A stretch of 64,000 bases of DNA from Oncomelania hupensis (Eukaryota; Mollusca; Gastropoda; Littorinimorpha; Pomatiopsidae), in NCBI GenBank assembly GCA_036898135.1, contig CM072511.1, forward strand, positions 74,844,119 to 74,908,118, read 5' to 3'. The translations under genes and the position numbers were made by a program. Each line of letters opens with the position of its first letter. Position 1 is the stretch's first letter. Shown here piece by piece: positions 24,001 to 34,047 of the stretch. The notes beneath the pieces are model-generated. The model was not told the DNA's origin. It saw only the letters and a list, made by a program, of their open reading frames with translations, and ran no database searches.

Positions 24001-27000
24001 CCGGGGACGTAAATTTACTTTAAAAAAAACACTACATCTTAGGTATTAGTGACTAGTGTATAGATTTAAATAAAATAAAATGCAAAATGAACAGAAATAA
24101 ATTCTCTTTTGATTATCTACCTTTTTATTTTTTTCTTGTCATGTCTTGTTTTTTATTACTCCATGTGTATACAAAAAAAAAGTTTTAAAAAGTCCAAACA
24201 AGCCCCCTCCTCTTCTTCACTTTTATGCCAGTCTGAAAGATCGTATGCCAGTCTGAAAGATCGTATGCCTGCACACTACTGACACTAATTGTCTAATGTC
24301 AGTACCGATCTCTTCCTCCGACTCCAAGTCCATTTCTCTCACTTTAATGTCTGATAAATGGAAGCCTGTAAACTCCCCTTCATCAGTCGAAGAATCCAAA
24401 CCATCCATTTTAGACACACACACACAAGAAAATTTGGGGAAAAAAATCGAAAAAACGATCGCATCACAGAGAAAATTTGTGGAAATGCAGTCGAATGTTT
24501 TCACAACAGAATAAACCGGAAGTCAATTGCCGGAAGTCTCACAATCTTTCAAACAACGCGAGAATATAACCACATGGTTGATACGGACGCTTTTAAACGT
24601 TTTGCCTGTTTAGACCTTTGGCCGCTATGCCCAGTAAAGGGTTGCCCTCAGCTTCTCACACTCGGAACTCAATATTTTTTTCTCGGAAATGCAAATGCCT
24701 TCCGCGGAAATCCGCGGATGAGTGTGGTCAGGTACCTTAGAGTAAGCCATTCGACGGGTATATGCATAGTGTGATGGAATTTATGGGTTTTGGGTGATCT
24801 GCATTATCAGGAGAGGTATAAACATGTTGTTCTCAGTCAAAATTTTCACTAAGACCCATGTAAATATACCTTTCCAGGTGAGGTGGATCACCCAGGACCC
24901 ATACATTTTCTTCTCAGAGATGCATTATAATGTAAGGGTTGTGAGAAACCTGTGTCATATGGATCGGAATGTTTAATGCGTGATCCGTTAAAGGTCAATG
25001 TGGCAAGTCAGCATAGCCACTGAGAAAGTCCCTTACTTGAAACTGTCAAAGAATGTTTTCAGTTGAAAGTCGAAGCCAATGAAATTTTTAATCTATTACA
25101 TATGGATGCATGTTTTATCATGTTTCAGATCCTTTTGTTCGGATCTTCACTGCTGTTGAATCGCTCAGGCAGGAAGTGAGAGACCTCACTGGGTATGTGC
25201 GGCGGATTGAGGATAAACTTACGGGAAGTTCAGCAGCACAGCCTGCGCTAATTCTGCCTGCCAATGTAGAATTTCCATTGACTTCAAAAGAAGCTCTTAA
25301 AGAACTGGAGACAGAACTTCTTAAAAAAGAAGTTGAAACGAGTGTAGTAAGTAGTAATACTATTTAGAACATTTTTGAAAACTACTGAACTACAGCTAAA
25401 GATCGATTTAGATGATGCTTTCGCAGCGATAAATCTGTGCACTATCCTATCCTATTTCATCCCGTAATTCGAAGGTAGTTTGGGCACCTCAGATGATAAT
25501 TTAACCCGTGTACTTCGTCTTTCTCTGTCCTCAGCATCCCTCCTGGCTTCGTTCATTGTCAAGCCAGTCCATTCTCGAATGTTGTTCTCCCACCTCTCTT
25601 TCTGTCTTCCTCTTCTTCTGTCTCCTTGCACCTTGCCTTGCCGGATGATCTTTGCAAGGTCTGATGCTCTGGTGACAGGGCCATACCATCAGAGTTTCCA
25701 TTTCTTCACCACTGTGAGCAGGTCATCGTGTTGTCAATGGCTTTGTGATGGTCTGTCGGATTTCGTTGTTGGTGATGTTCTGGGTATAGGAGATGCCCCG
25801 AAGTCTTCTGTAGCGCCTCATCTCCATGCTTTGTATTCTTCGTTGTGGATCTGCTATGAGGGTCCATGTTTCGCAAGCTTATAGGAAAATGGAGATGACA
25901 TGGGAGTGCAGCAGCCTTACCTTGGAATGTAGACTGATGGCCTTTTACGGTTTACCTTGGAATGTAGACTGATGTGCACATAGTCTCCAAATTCTACCAG
26001 ATTGACATCACTTATTCATTTGTCTTCAAAATTTCACTTTTGCGCGATCATCATCACAACAACATTTTTTTAAGAAGACCAAGACTTTGTCATTAGATGG
26101 AGGATATGACTGGGTTCGGAAATGGATAGTGGGGCCGATCTGGGCCTGGAAGGCTCGCCCACATGTGCAACACATGTGGGTAGGTAGTGCAGTGGAGGTG
26201 GAGATCCCTTGAGCCTTGCCTGCAGCACATCTTCTCTGGATGTCTGCAGTGTGTCTTGTCTCCTATGCAAGGGATCCTTTGGGATCTTGCTTCGCCAAGC
26301 TGGACGATCCTGGTCAAGTTTATTCAATGTACTGATATTGATGTCCAGGGCTTTGGACATTCACTTTTTTATATTTTATGGAAAGATGTTAAATTTAAAG
26401 CAAGTGAGTAATTTATTACCTTTTCCAAAAATAACTTTTAAAGTGGGGCAAGACTAACAAATGTGTTTTGATTGCAGTTGAATCATATTAGACACGTTGG
26501 TGGGAATAAAACATCAGACACCACCCGCAACGTACTGAAAGCTGTGATGACCAATAGCCTGGCAAAGCAGTGCTGCTGGACCGGCGCAGGGGGCAAGGTT
26601 GCATTTTCTACAACACGTCTCAAGACTGTGGTAATGAGTAAGTATACGACAGACTTTGACATTCACACAAAACATTAAGTTGGTGCGCAATTGTTAGTGA
26701 ACATAATGGTCTTGGAAAATTATAGAAATTAGGTATGTGTAGACTTGATGGGGTGTGTGTAAAGAATCAAGTGTGGGTTCGGACTCTTCTATGTGATGAG
26801 GATGGGGCAGAGGAGAAGACACAGAAGACCTGAAAAAATGAAGCAACAAAGTAAGAATTACTTTCTCTGCTGACTTCCAAAATACAAGTCTCTTTAATTT
26901 TCATTAAACATATTTACAACAAATGAACTTACTACTATTTTAAATATTCTGGAAAAACAACTATAAGTATCACTCCTGAAAAAAATGAAGCAACGGAGTA

Positions 27001-30000
27001 AGAATTTCTTCTCTGCTGACTTCCAAAATACAAGTGACTAATTTCTTTCTGCTAACCAAAAGTAAGACCTACCTTGAGAATAACTCACTATTATAATATA
27101 CATTTAATTACTTCTACTGTTCTAGTTCCAACTAGCTCTCCCTCCCTCTCTCTGTCTCTAATTTATAAATGTTTGCAGTCAGTCAGTTAGTGGGAACTGT
27201 CCTGGCCTTCTAATATTTACACAGGGTTACATATGGAATTTTGTTTGTGGGAACCCTGCCATTTATTACTTAAAATCTGATTACATTGTACTCCCAACCA
27301 CTATCTAATGTTATCACAGCCTGCAACTGCATGTTCCACAAATACGCAGATGATACAGAACTGTCAAAGAGTGGTCAGGCAGATGACTTCCCTTCTGTTG
27401 TGTCTGAAGTAGAAACATGTATTGACAGTGTCCTGGCTTGGATGAATAGCAACAGGTTGATGCTTAACCCTGACAAGACCGAGGTTATACCTGTAGGCTC
27501 ATCTTCCTGTCTTAAACTGGTCGGCAGCGATTCTGCAAACATCGGCGGCAGCACCATCCCATTTAGTAATATTGTTCGTTATTTGGGTGTCAAGCTAGAT
27601 AGTTCTTTGTCCATGCATGACCACATCAGTACCATCTGTCGTGTGTCCTTTCTTGAGCTTCGGCGTATTGCGTCCTTGAGGCAGTTTCTTTCGAGGGATG
27701 CATGCACACAGTTGGTCAGCGCCTTTGTGACATCCAGACTTGATTATTGTAATTCAGTTCTAGCTGGTCTCCCCATTGATGAAGTTAGCCGACTGCAGCG
27801 TGTACAGAACTGTGCTGCTCGGCTTGTGCTTCAAAAACGGAAACGTGATCATGTCACGCCTCTCTTAATGCAGCTCCACTGGCTCCCTGTCAATTTCCGC
27901 ATTGAATACAAAATTGCTGTCCTAGCTTTCCGTCACTTCGACCAGTCACTTCCACCATATCTGTCTGAGGTACTCACTACCTACACTACAACCCGTTCTT
28001 TGCGCTCATCAGATAAAAAACTGTTGAAAACGCCCAAGCGTCTGCTTAAGACAGTTGGCGACCGGTCTTTTAGTTTTCAAGCACCCAAGGTTTGGAATGC
28101 GCTGCCTGCCGGTTTAAGACATTGTACAGACCTTGTTTCCTTTAAGAGCTGCTTAAAAACGCACTTGTTCCGCAAGGCGTTTTCTGTGTAATAGTATGAA
28201 CAGTAATAATACTTTCTCAATGATGCTGTACATGATGTAGTGCGAATGTTGTGATGATGCGTACGAATGATGTGTGTAAGCGCATTGAGTTGTTATTCTA
28301 ATGAAAACTGCGTTGTATAAATGCAATTTATTATTATTATTATTATTATTACATTGGCTACATCAGTTCAGCTCAGCTCATCAGAAACACAAGAGTTGCC
28401 TTCATACGATGGTTAGACGCCCACCTCGAAAAAGAAGTTTAGTCTCCAGCACAGATCTACTTTAAATAGCTGCTCATCCTGACATCTGGCATTATGGGGT
28501 TATTGTTAGGACTAGGTGGCCTGATATCAGTATACATTGAGACACAAAGGGGAATGGAATAAGACTGAATATCTCATAAATAATACATCTGCTGGGTAAC
28601 TCTTGTAAAGGACACCTTATTATTATGCTTGGTTGCAACAAAGTGTAGGGTGTAACCATTTTTTTGTTTCACTACTCAAACAGAAATTGAAATACATCTA
28701 TGGTCCAGAATGGAAATGCTCTGTTAGGTGTGAAGAAATATTTAGAGACTATAAACTATACTACTCAAAATAATTGAAGGGCCACTCTCATATTTCATTT
28801 AGTTTAATTATTTTTTGCTGCTATCAATAATATCGCTTATATTGCTTATTTCAAAACTTATCCTGTACAGTAACATTCAAGACAATCTTATTCTGACAAG
28901 TAATCACATGTGTGAGTTTTGAACTTTCTGGACTGAGTTGAAAAACAAACCCAATTTTTACCAAAAAATGACCCTAATTTACTGTTGTCTTGCTAATAAA
29001 GCAAAATTTTCAACATTAAAAAGTGATTTGCACGCGAAAGGCTTGCATTTTCTGAGTTCAGTTCAACAATCGGCGCTTTTTTCTGGGTATAAATGGCAGC
29101 GCTTTTGCTGCTTTTCTAACCAAGCCCCCAAGGCAACGATTGACTGATGCGGATAGAGGCAGAGCTATTGCATGGCTTCAGGAAGGGATGGGGGTGAGAG
29201 AAGTTGGCAGGCAGCTGGGAGTGTCCCACTCTGTTGTCCAAAGTCTGCAGGAGCGCTTTAACAACACTGGAAGCGTCCAAGAACCAAGAAGGTCCGGACG
29301 CCCCAGCGTTACCACTGCAAGACAAGACCATTTCATCACCCTGTCAGCTCTGAGGATGAGGTCCGCTACAGCAAACACCATCAGAAGACAGCTTCACACA
29401 GCCAGCAATGTTAACGTCAGCGACCAGACAATTCGCAACCGTCTACACGAGGCAAACCTGCGATCAAGACGACCAGCAGTACGGCCTTTGCTCACCCCAG
29501 CTCACCGTGCAGCGCGTTTGGCCTGGGCTCGGCGTCAGTTGGTGTGGACTAGGCAACATTGGTCAAGGGTGCTCTTTACAGACGAGTCTCGGTTCTCCTT
29601 GTCTTTCAACGACCGTCGAGTGAATGTTTGGAGGCGTCCACGGGAGCGTTTTGCTGATGCGACGGTGCGCGAGCATGACCGCTTTGGTGGTGGATCTGTC
29701 ATGATGTGGGGTGGCTTCGCATTAAACTTCAGAACACCCCTGCTCCAAATTCATGGCAGCTTAAACGGTATTGGCTACAGGGATGACGTCCTACAACCTA
29801 GGGTTCTCCCAGCTCTGCGGGTCATTGGGGAAGGTGCCATACTACAGGACGATAATGCCAGACCCCACCGAGCGCGTATTGTCAATGACTTCCTGCAGCA
29901 ACAGCACGTCATAAGGATGGATTGGCCGGCTCGATCACCCGATTTGAACCCCTTAGAACATCTGTGGGATGTCTTGGGTCGACAGACACGGGCAAACCTC

Positions 30001-31351
30001 CCTCCAGGAGCTAACCTTGAAGTTCTGGCCCACCCAAGTTCTCCAGCAAGAGTGGTTGGCCATCCCAGGAAACATCCTCCATAACCGTATACGGTCCATG
30101 AGACAACGATGCCAAGACTGCATTGATGCAAACGGTGGCCACACCCGATACTGACTCTATAGATTTGTGGTTTTTAAAGTTTTGATTTTGTAAATGAGGG
30201 GTATGTCCAGTTAAATTGAATTTACTCGAATTTTAAGCGACTGATGTCTAAAATCTTTTTTGTTATTGATGCAGAAATGATTGCAATAAAATATGATGAA
30301 CTCATAAATTGAATTGGTATTTATGATTTAAAGAGAGACCCATATGTCCAAGTGGCCCCTGTATTATTTTGAATAGTATATTTAAGAACGCATTTGAAAG
30401 TAAAAGGTATTTTGAACACATATATATTAAACATTCACATTTTTCACAAGTTATTAATAAAGGACTTATGACTCTTTGACGCATGAAAGATATTAATGAG
30501 ACACACCAACCATGCAAGTTTGGTCAGCCTCACTTCAAGATCAGGGTAACTAGGGATTTCCAAATTCAGATTACATGGGTTCTTTGAAGTGACCTTGACA
30601 CAAACTATGAGAAATAAAAAAGTCCAAACGTGCATGTAGAGATCTTAGATTGAACTTTTATATATGTTAAGATTTTATGTTGATCTTGAAGGTCAAGATC
30701 ATTTTAGGCCTTATGAAAAATGTCAAATTTTGTGGTTGTACAGTGGAATATACATCAACATTGGTTTATAATTTGATAATACATGAACCTCAAAGGTCAC
30801 GTGAAGGTCAAAGTCACAGGGTCAAGGTCATTGCAAGGTCTTTGTTGTTTTTGACAAATATAACACTAATTTCATGGTTTTTCATTACCGCATGCTAGTC
30901 AAATGGGCTTTACCCTCCTAGTTATTTTCTTTAATAACACATTTCTGACACTGTTCCAGCACCTCTCAATTTTATGTTCCTATAAACATGGTCCATCTTT
31001 GAGGTGTTGACACATATTCAATGATTTTTTTAAAGTTTTTTTTTTTTAGTAGACATTGTGGATCGTCCTGCGTAGTAGTCAGCTGGATGTTGAGGAACGG
31101 AAAAATGAAAAAATAACTACTAGGGTGCAGTATGTTGATCAATAAGGATTATACATTAATCGTGATTATCCTACTCAATTGCAGAGGCAGTACGGCAGAA
31201 TAAAGCAACAAAAGATGCGACTGACAACGACATTAAGCAAGTCGCTCAGGAATATTTCAGGACTGCTGGGGACAGGGACGGGGGACGAAAAGAGCGTCTC
31301 CTGCGTGCCATCCACATGCAAAACTCCAGCGCAACACTGAATGAATTGTGA
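15054..31351 (+). CDS. DUF4806 domain protein, seven exons, about 339 aa
   Basis: The exons join in one frame: 15054-15243, 17194-17308, 18620-18687, 19648 to about 19749 (weak donor, the only uncertain border), 25129-25346, 26478-26637 and 31185-31351 (stop TGA). Donors such as GTGAGT, GTAAAA, GTAAGA, GTAAGT and GTAAGT and acceptors with pyrimidine tracts support the model. The N-terminus (WHDGNSCAVWP, then KINKAVKE and DPLWHAYPIREL) matches the usual start of this family. Exon 2 ends in a basic RRPKRRKTR stretch, a possible nuclear signal. Exons 5-7 encode a coiled coil followed by the DUF4806 region: FPLTSKEALKELE, then NVLKAVMTNSLAKQCCWTGAG and AVRQNKATKDATDNDIKQ. The family's function is unknown; many members sit near transposons. 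The copy has no frameshift. Its long introns hold LINE, LTR and Tc1 copies. Confidence 0.8.
15817..15856 (-). mobile_element. 5'-truncated copy of the (TAATG)n-tailed retroposon (left arm)
   Basis: The 40-bp insert is flanked by AGTACCTTGCA at 15806-15816 and 15857-15867. It is the same insertion as 45981-46020 in the right arm, so it predates the inverted duplication. Confidence 0.75.
16149..17002 (-). mobile_element. 5'-truncated CR1-like LINE, RT C-terminal region
   Basis: This insert is absent from the right arm; the 7-bp duplication TCTATTA flanks it (16142-16148 and 17003-17009). On the minus strand, 16423-17000 encodes the end of an RT: NWLLRFHPEKCHVLKLG, then ERDLGVLIDNSLSFKQHV, and RPILEYGHSVWQPH, the thumb region. 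A frameshift near 16430 moves the C-terminus (FSQRAIGTWNSLPE, ending at a TAG near 16245) into another frame. The 3' tail is three copies of TCAAGT. Because only one arm carries it, the insertion is younger than the inverted duplication. Confidence 0.85.
17465..17948 (-). mobile_element. Probable solo LTR related to the spacer gypsy LTR (left arm)
   Basis: On the minus strand it begins TGTAACC and ends GTGTAAC, and shares the block containing CAAGCATCGGGGCTGAATCA with the LTR at 38094-38734. The same copy is in the right arm at 44771-45234. No target duplication is clear. Confidence 0.6.
19250..19479 (+). mobile_element. Partial LTR of the same gypsy LTR family
   Basis: The 3' end reads TTCAAGCATCGGGGCTGGAT and finishes CACCTGTAACA. 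The segment from about 19350 aligns with the right-arm LTR (GCTGATTAAAGTTG against GCTGAATAAAGTTG). The 5' border was not found. It lies in the intron before exon 4 of the DUF4806 gene, in the part missing from the right arm. The rest of 18690-19640 shows nothing recognisable. Confidence 0.55.
20024..21664 (-). mobile_element. RTE-like LINE copy, 5'-truncated, minus strand
   Basis: The 3' tail (ATCCT)n is at 20026-20044, matching the (GGATA)n tail of the longer copy at 51476-53346. The minus-strand frame 20324-20824 encodes the RT C-terminal region with TISLHSNVRLLVLRF, ADPQRRIQSMDMRCYRRLLG and KEGRRRGRQKKRWEDNI. Upstream fragments to about 21660 match the RT core in pieces. Frameshifts are frequent. 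It carries the MITE at 20096-20301. It lies in the intron between exons 4 and 5 of the DUF4806 gene and abuts an opposite-strand copy at 21665. Confidence 0.8.
20096..20301. mobile_element. 206-bp MITE with CAGACCTG ends and 6-bp target duplication
   Basis: The ends are CAGACCTGTGCAC and its inverse. CATACT flanks it at 20090-20095 and 20302-20307, and removing it restores the LINE 3' sequence. The element at 41926-43492 has the same CAGACCTG terminus and also a 6-bp duplication. Confidence 0.8.
21665..22310 (+). mobile_element. RTE-like LINE copy, internally deleted, plus strand
   Basis: It begins with KRSEMKKKKNTSQGADAYRKINND, slightly upstream of the start of the 51476 copy, and reads KKAYQTVKRLTSVK. 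It then jumps from the segment SLKKGKSGGVDNIPAELLQA directly to the C-terminal RSSVVPQ block and a (GGATA)n tail near 22296. The RT core is deleted. A retroposon has inserted at 22040-22096. Confidence 0.75.
22040..22096 (+). mobile_element. 5'-truncated (TAATG)n-tailed retroposon inside a LINE
   Basis: The 8-bp duplication ATGTCCCC is at 22032-22039 and 22097-22104. The insert begins TGATTTGGCTCAGAAGAGTC and ends in the (TAATG)-type tail. The interrupted LINE reads through once the insert is removed. Confidence 0.8.
22320..25110. other. Intronic stretch of the DUF4806 gene with no clear gene
   Basis: Only minor features are visible. There is a related retroposon-like block near 22495 (GGGTCCAGTGGACTACG), a homopolymer G run near 23467, a 20-bp tandem repeat at about 24230-24268, and a SINE-like block near 23975-24020. 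A minus-strand frame from an ATG at about 24405 reads MDGLDSSTDEGEFTGFHLSD, an acidic segment resembling the start of some transposon-linked proteins; it could not be extended and is not called as a gene. Confidence 0.4.
25443..25985 (-). mobile_element. RTE-like LINE 3' fragment
   Basis: The (ATCCT)n tail lies at 25443-25455. The minus strand matches the C-terminal coding region of the same LINE family as 51476-53346 (RWEDN, GHVT and RRLQ-like blocks), with indels. The 5' end is near 25985, where a short piece of the sequence is repeated (about 25915-25975). Confidence 0.75.
26640..27279. other. Intron 6 of the DUF4806 gene, 5' part, no gene
   Basis: A near-duplicate of TGAAAAAAATGAAGCAACGG with the following ACTTCCAAAATACAAGT occurs twice (about 26830-26890 and 26975-27035), a tandem duplication with about 145-bp spacing. 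Nothing else was recognised. Confidence 0.5.
27289..28347 (+). mobile_element. 5'-truncated LINE with YADD and (ATT)n tail
   Basis: ATTACATTG flanks the insert at 27280-27288 and 28348-28356. The frame from 27289 to 28191 reads the second half of an RT: HKYADDTELS with the catalytic Asp pair, LAWMNSNRLMLNPDKTEV, VRYLGVKLDSSLSMHDHIS, TSRLDYCNSVLAGLP, HWLPVNFRIEYKI and a KTHLFRKAF end. A 3' UTR with ATGCGTACGAATG and an (ATT)n tail follows. The coding part is open throughout, so the insertion is fairly recent. The same family recurs at 59313-60418 on the minus strand. Confidence 0.9.
28759..30378 (+). mobile_element. Tc1-like DNA transposon (left arm copy)
   Basis: The ends are inverted repeats reading TACTACTCAAAATAAT and its near-inverse, flanked by TA (28757-28758 and 30379-30380). 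A related repeat copy at about 31880-31945 lacks the insert at the same point (ATAAACTATTTAAG), serving as an empty site and fixing the borders. The element carries one transposase gene. Confidence 0.9.
29140..30154 (+). pseudogene. Tc1 transposase (DD34E), frameshifted near the C-terminus
   Basis: The N-terminal part holds two helix-turn-helix segments (ERFNNTGSVQEPRRSGRP is the linker). The catalytic core has VLFTDESRFSL (first Asp), AILQDDNARPH (second Asp) and SPDLNPLEHLWD (Glu), with 34 residues between the second Asp and the Glu, as expected for Tc1. After LPPGANLE, near 30025, the reading frame shifts: the normal C-terminal block (AIPGNILHNRIRSMRQRCQ) continues in a different frame to the stop at about 30154. 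The same shift is present in the right-arm copy. The protein starts at an alternative codon near 29140; the true ATG may lie upstream. Transposase of this type cuts and pastes at TA sites. Confidence 0.85.
30381..31180. other. Intron 6 remainder of the DUF4806 gene, no gene
   Basis: Low-complexity AT-rich sequence is present in both arms. A stretch around 30780-30850 is rich in AAGGTCA/GGTCAA half-sites (tandem GGTCA motifs on the plus strand), which could simply be simple repeat but resembles nuclear-receptor half-sites. Nothing else was recognised. Confidence 0.4.
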
Positions 31352-32022
31352 CTCCTGCATTCAATATCTCCAGGAAATGACAAAACTGTTTAATATTCTT
31401 TTTAATAACGGAATTTATCCAGCTGAGTGGGCTAGGGCTATAATTGTACTGATTTTTAAAAACAGTGATGTATATACAACAGATAACTGTCGTGGTTTAT
31501 CTTTGCCTATCTTGTTAAGCAAATGTTATACCTCTATGCTGAATAAGCGATTGGTAAAATGAACTGATAAAAAGCTGAGTTACAGGCAGGTTTCAGGCTG
31601 TTATTACTCAACTGTTGATCAAATGTTTTACTTTAAATGTTTTTGTTGAAAAATGTTTTTAAAATACAATGAAGTAAGCTCAATACATGGTTTGTCTTTC
31701 TGGAAATAAAAGCCTTATATTTTGTACAATGAGAACCACTGTTTGATGTTTTATTGCCTCATGGAATGAGCGGAAACGTTATTAACGCAGTTGTAGCCAT
31801 ATAGAGATCAGTTTTGTCATGGGTTCGTATAAAAGATAGGTTAACTGATTTTTTCGAAAAAGCTTTGTTAGGGAGAAGAAATATTTAGAGATTATAAACT
31901 ATTTAAGAACACATTTGAAAGTAAAAGGTATTTTGAACACATAATTTTTTGCGAATGCTTGGTTAAGCTAAGGCTTGTTCTACCCATCGGTGCATCAGTT
32001 TTTTGGAAAACGTTTGGCAATT

Positions 32023-32081
<59 letters not shown>

Positions 32082-32146
32082 GATACATTGTGCAAACTTT
32101 CCAGAATAGAAGAAAATTAGGATCATATCTTATTCTTGTGTCCATT
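31341..32146 (+). mobile_element. LINE RT fragment with (AAT)n tract (left arm)
   Basis: 31341-31562 encodes KLFNILFNNGIYPAEWARAIIVLIF and CRGLSLPILLSKCYTSMLNKRL, an RT segment similar to the pattern of the LINE at 5460-9830. The sequence then decays and reaches an (AAT)n tract at 32028-32081. The region 31860-31945 is the empty-site relative of the Tc1 flanks. It overlaps the end of DUF4806 exon 7 and its 3' region. Confidence 0.7.
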
Positions 32147-33329
32147 ATACAATAATTCCATAGATAAGTTTTGGAATATAAAGCATCGATCGTACATTAA
32201 GTATCTACGTAGTGATTCTTTGTCAGATACTCGTAAGCGTGGTGGTTTTTTATTTAATAAATTACAGATCAGACAGGAATTCATAGAAAGCCTTGAGAAC
32301 ATCGCCTAACTTGTTTTTAACGAGTCTTGATGTCCAGTATTTTTTTATTTCAATACTCTTCTTTTGTTATTGGTCTTGTACTGTTTACTGACCCCAACTA
32401 GGGGCCGGTGGCCTATAATAATTAAATTTTGTTCGAGATCCAAAAGCTGTTTTGTTCTGTTTTATAGATCACTTCACAAATTATGTCGTTTTTTTTTTTT
32501 TAATTTACAGTGTATGTGTTGGATTTTAAACAGGTATGATCTACTACATAAGGCTGACTTTGTGTGTGTGTTTGACAGGAATTGAAAGCCACATTTTTAC
32601 ACGTAGTGAGCTAAAATTTGGGACATGGGTTCATTAGTCCATTGTGCAGCTTTCTGGTCGCGTGGAAAACAAAAAGTTTAACGGAAAATAATGGACTTCT
32701 TCAGTTTTAACTGCTTGAGCTGAAATTGGTTCACATATGTGTTGCCGCATGACAAAACCCGGCTAAAGACGCCAGGATTGATTCGCTGCTACAGCCATAA
32801 AACACTAAAAATAGGCTACCCCATCAATTTTAAGATTGTTGCCTCTTTGTCTTTATTTAAGACTTTTCTTTAATATCCCAAACGGATTTTGTTCAAAACT
32901 TACTAGAACATTGTTTATTTTGTTGATTTTGATAAGGGTGTTGATCACACCTTGCTAAAACAATGGCACTAATTGACCTCCGATACCCCAACTTTTCTTG
33001 TCCGACTATGAAGGGAAATCCCCAATGTGGATTGATATATAACGTCTGGAGAGTGAAAAGTCCCTATTGGTACTACGTTTTGGTACATAAAAGTGTGTGG
33101 CGTATGAATTTTTCATGAAATTCCTTGTTCCGAAGCTTGCTTGTGACACAAGTTGTGTTCGAATGTGTCTCTAGCCGGATCGTGAAAAACTGAAGTGTTT
33201 CCTATAGATTTTCGACGATTTTTAGTTCAAAGTGAATTTTTTAATGTAGATAAACTCATCATACATCTATTTCAAGTGTTTTCTTGCAATATTTATGTTG
33301 CATTTGTTAGAAACAATTTGTCAAAGTAA
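32147..33329. other. Spacer of the inverted duplication, no gene recognised
   Basis: The stretch is AT-rich, with a short block GACCCCAACTAGGGGCCGGT near 32390 that could belong to a LINE 3' UTR. Nothing coding was identified. Confidence 0.4.
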
Positions 33330-33360
33330 GTGACCGATTCTTTTTGGAAACCGGAAGTGA

Positions 33361-33525
33361 TGGCTTCGTCTCCAGCGTCAGTAGATGTGTCGTTTGCTAG
33401 AGTAGCTAGGGCCTTGAATCGACCCGGTTTTGCTTCTGAAGAGCTCCAAGACCTGCTTTCAGACTATTTTTATGATGGTGCCAGTGGGAACTGTGATGAG
33501 GATTATGATTCTGACGAGCAGAAGC
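33361..33525 (+). CDS. Candidate first coding exon, unknown protein
   Basis: An ATG in the context CCGGAAGTGATGG starts a frame reading ASSPASVDVSFARVARALNR, then FASEELQDLLSDYFYDG and an acidic DEDYDSDEQ stretch. The codon pattern and acidic N-terminal character look protein-like, and CCGGAAGTG is an ETS-type promoter motif often found at start sites. No convincing donor or following exon was found before the frame runs into non-coding sequence (stop near 33650). It lies in the spacer and could belong to a transposon or a host gene. Confidence 0.3.
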
Positions 33526-34047
33526 TTGATCCCGTTATTAAACGATACTGTTTGTTTTCATTCAATGATTCATGTTTCGTAGGCCTCTTCGCTATTGGCG
33601 TGTCTTTAATAATCCGTCATTCTACTTGCATAGATTTAGGTAAAGGTTGAAAAGGCGATATCAGTGAAAGAATTACAGTAGGAGTGTGGAAAATATTTCA
33701 GTAGTATATTTTGTTGGATGGAGGTGGGGTGCGGTGGTTGAAAAGGTAAGTAGTCTGGCCTGCATTCAATATTACTAGCATGACAAGTTGACTATGTTCT
33801 CAGTATTTATTATTGTTGGTTTGTCTGTTTTAGGAAATGAACATGAGGACTATTTACCAAATTACTAGTAATTAGTATTTGCTTTGATATTTGTGTTTAT
33901 TTAAACTTTATAGAGCAAAATGACATGTTATTTTGATTTACACCTGTGACGTGACAGATTTATTCGACGTGCGGAAGGGAGTGGAGAATCCGGGAATTAT
34001 TAAAGCTTGATTATTAGGACTGAAAACTACCTAATGAAACTTTTGTT

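Larger units (their letters stand above)
13659..32146 (+). repeat. Left arm of a large inverted duplication
   Basis: This arm matches the right arm (39075-48148) in inverted orientation with few mismatches over most of its length. The match covers 13659 to about 18310 and about 28590-32146. The interval between (about 18310-28590) is missing from the right arm. The left outer border coincides with the 5' end of the CR1-like LINE, so the duplication may continue beyond the window. The arm carries the complete set of DUF4806 gene exons. Insertions unique to this arm include the LINE at 16149-17002. Confidence 0.9.
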
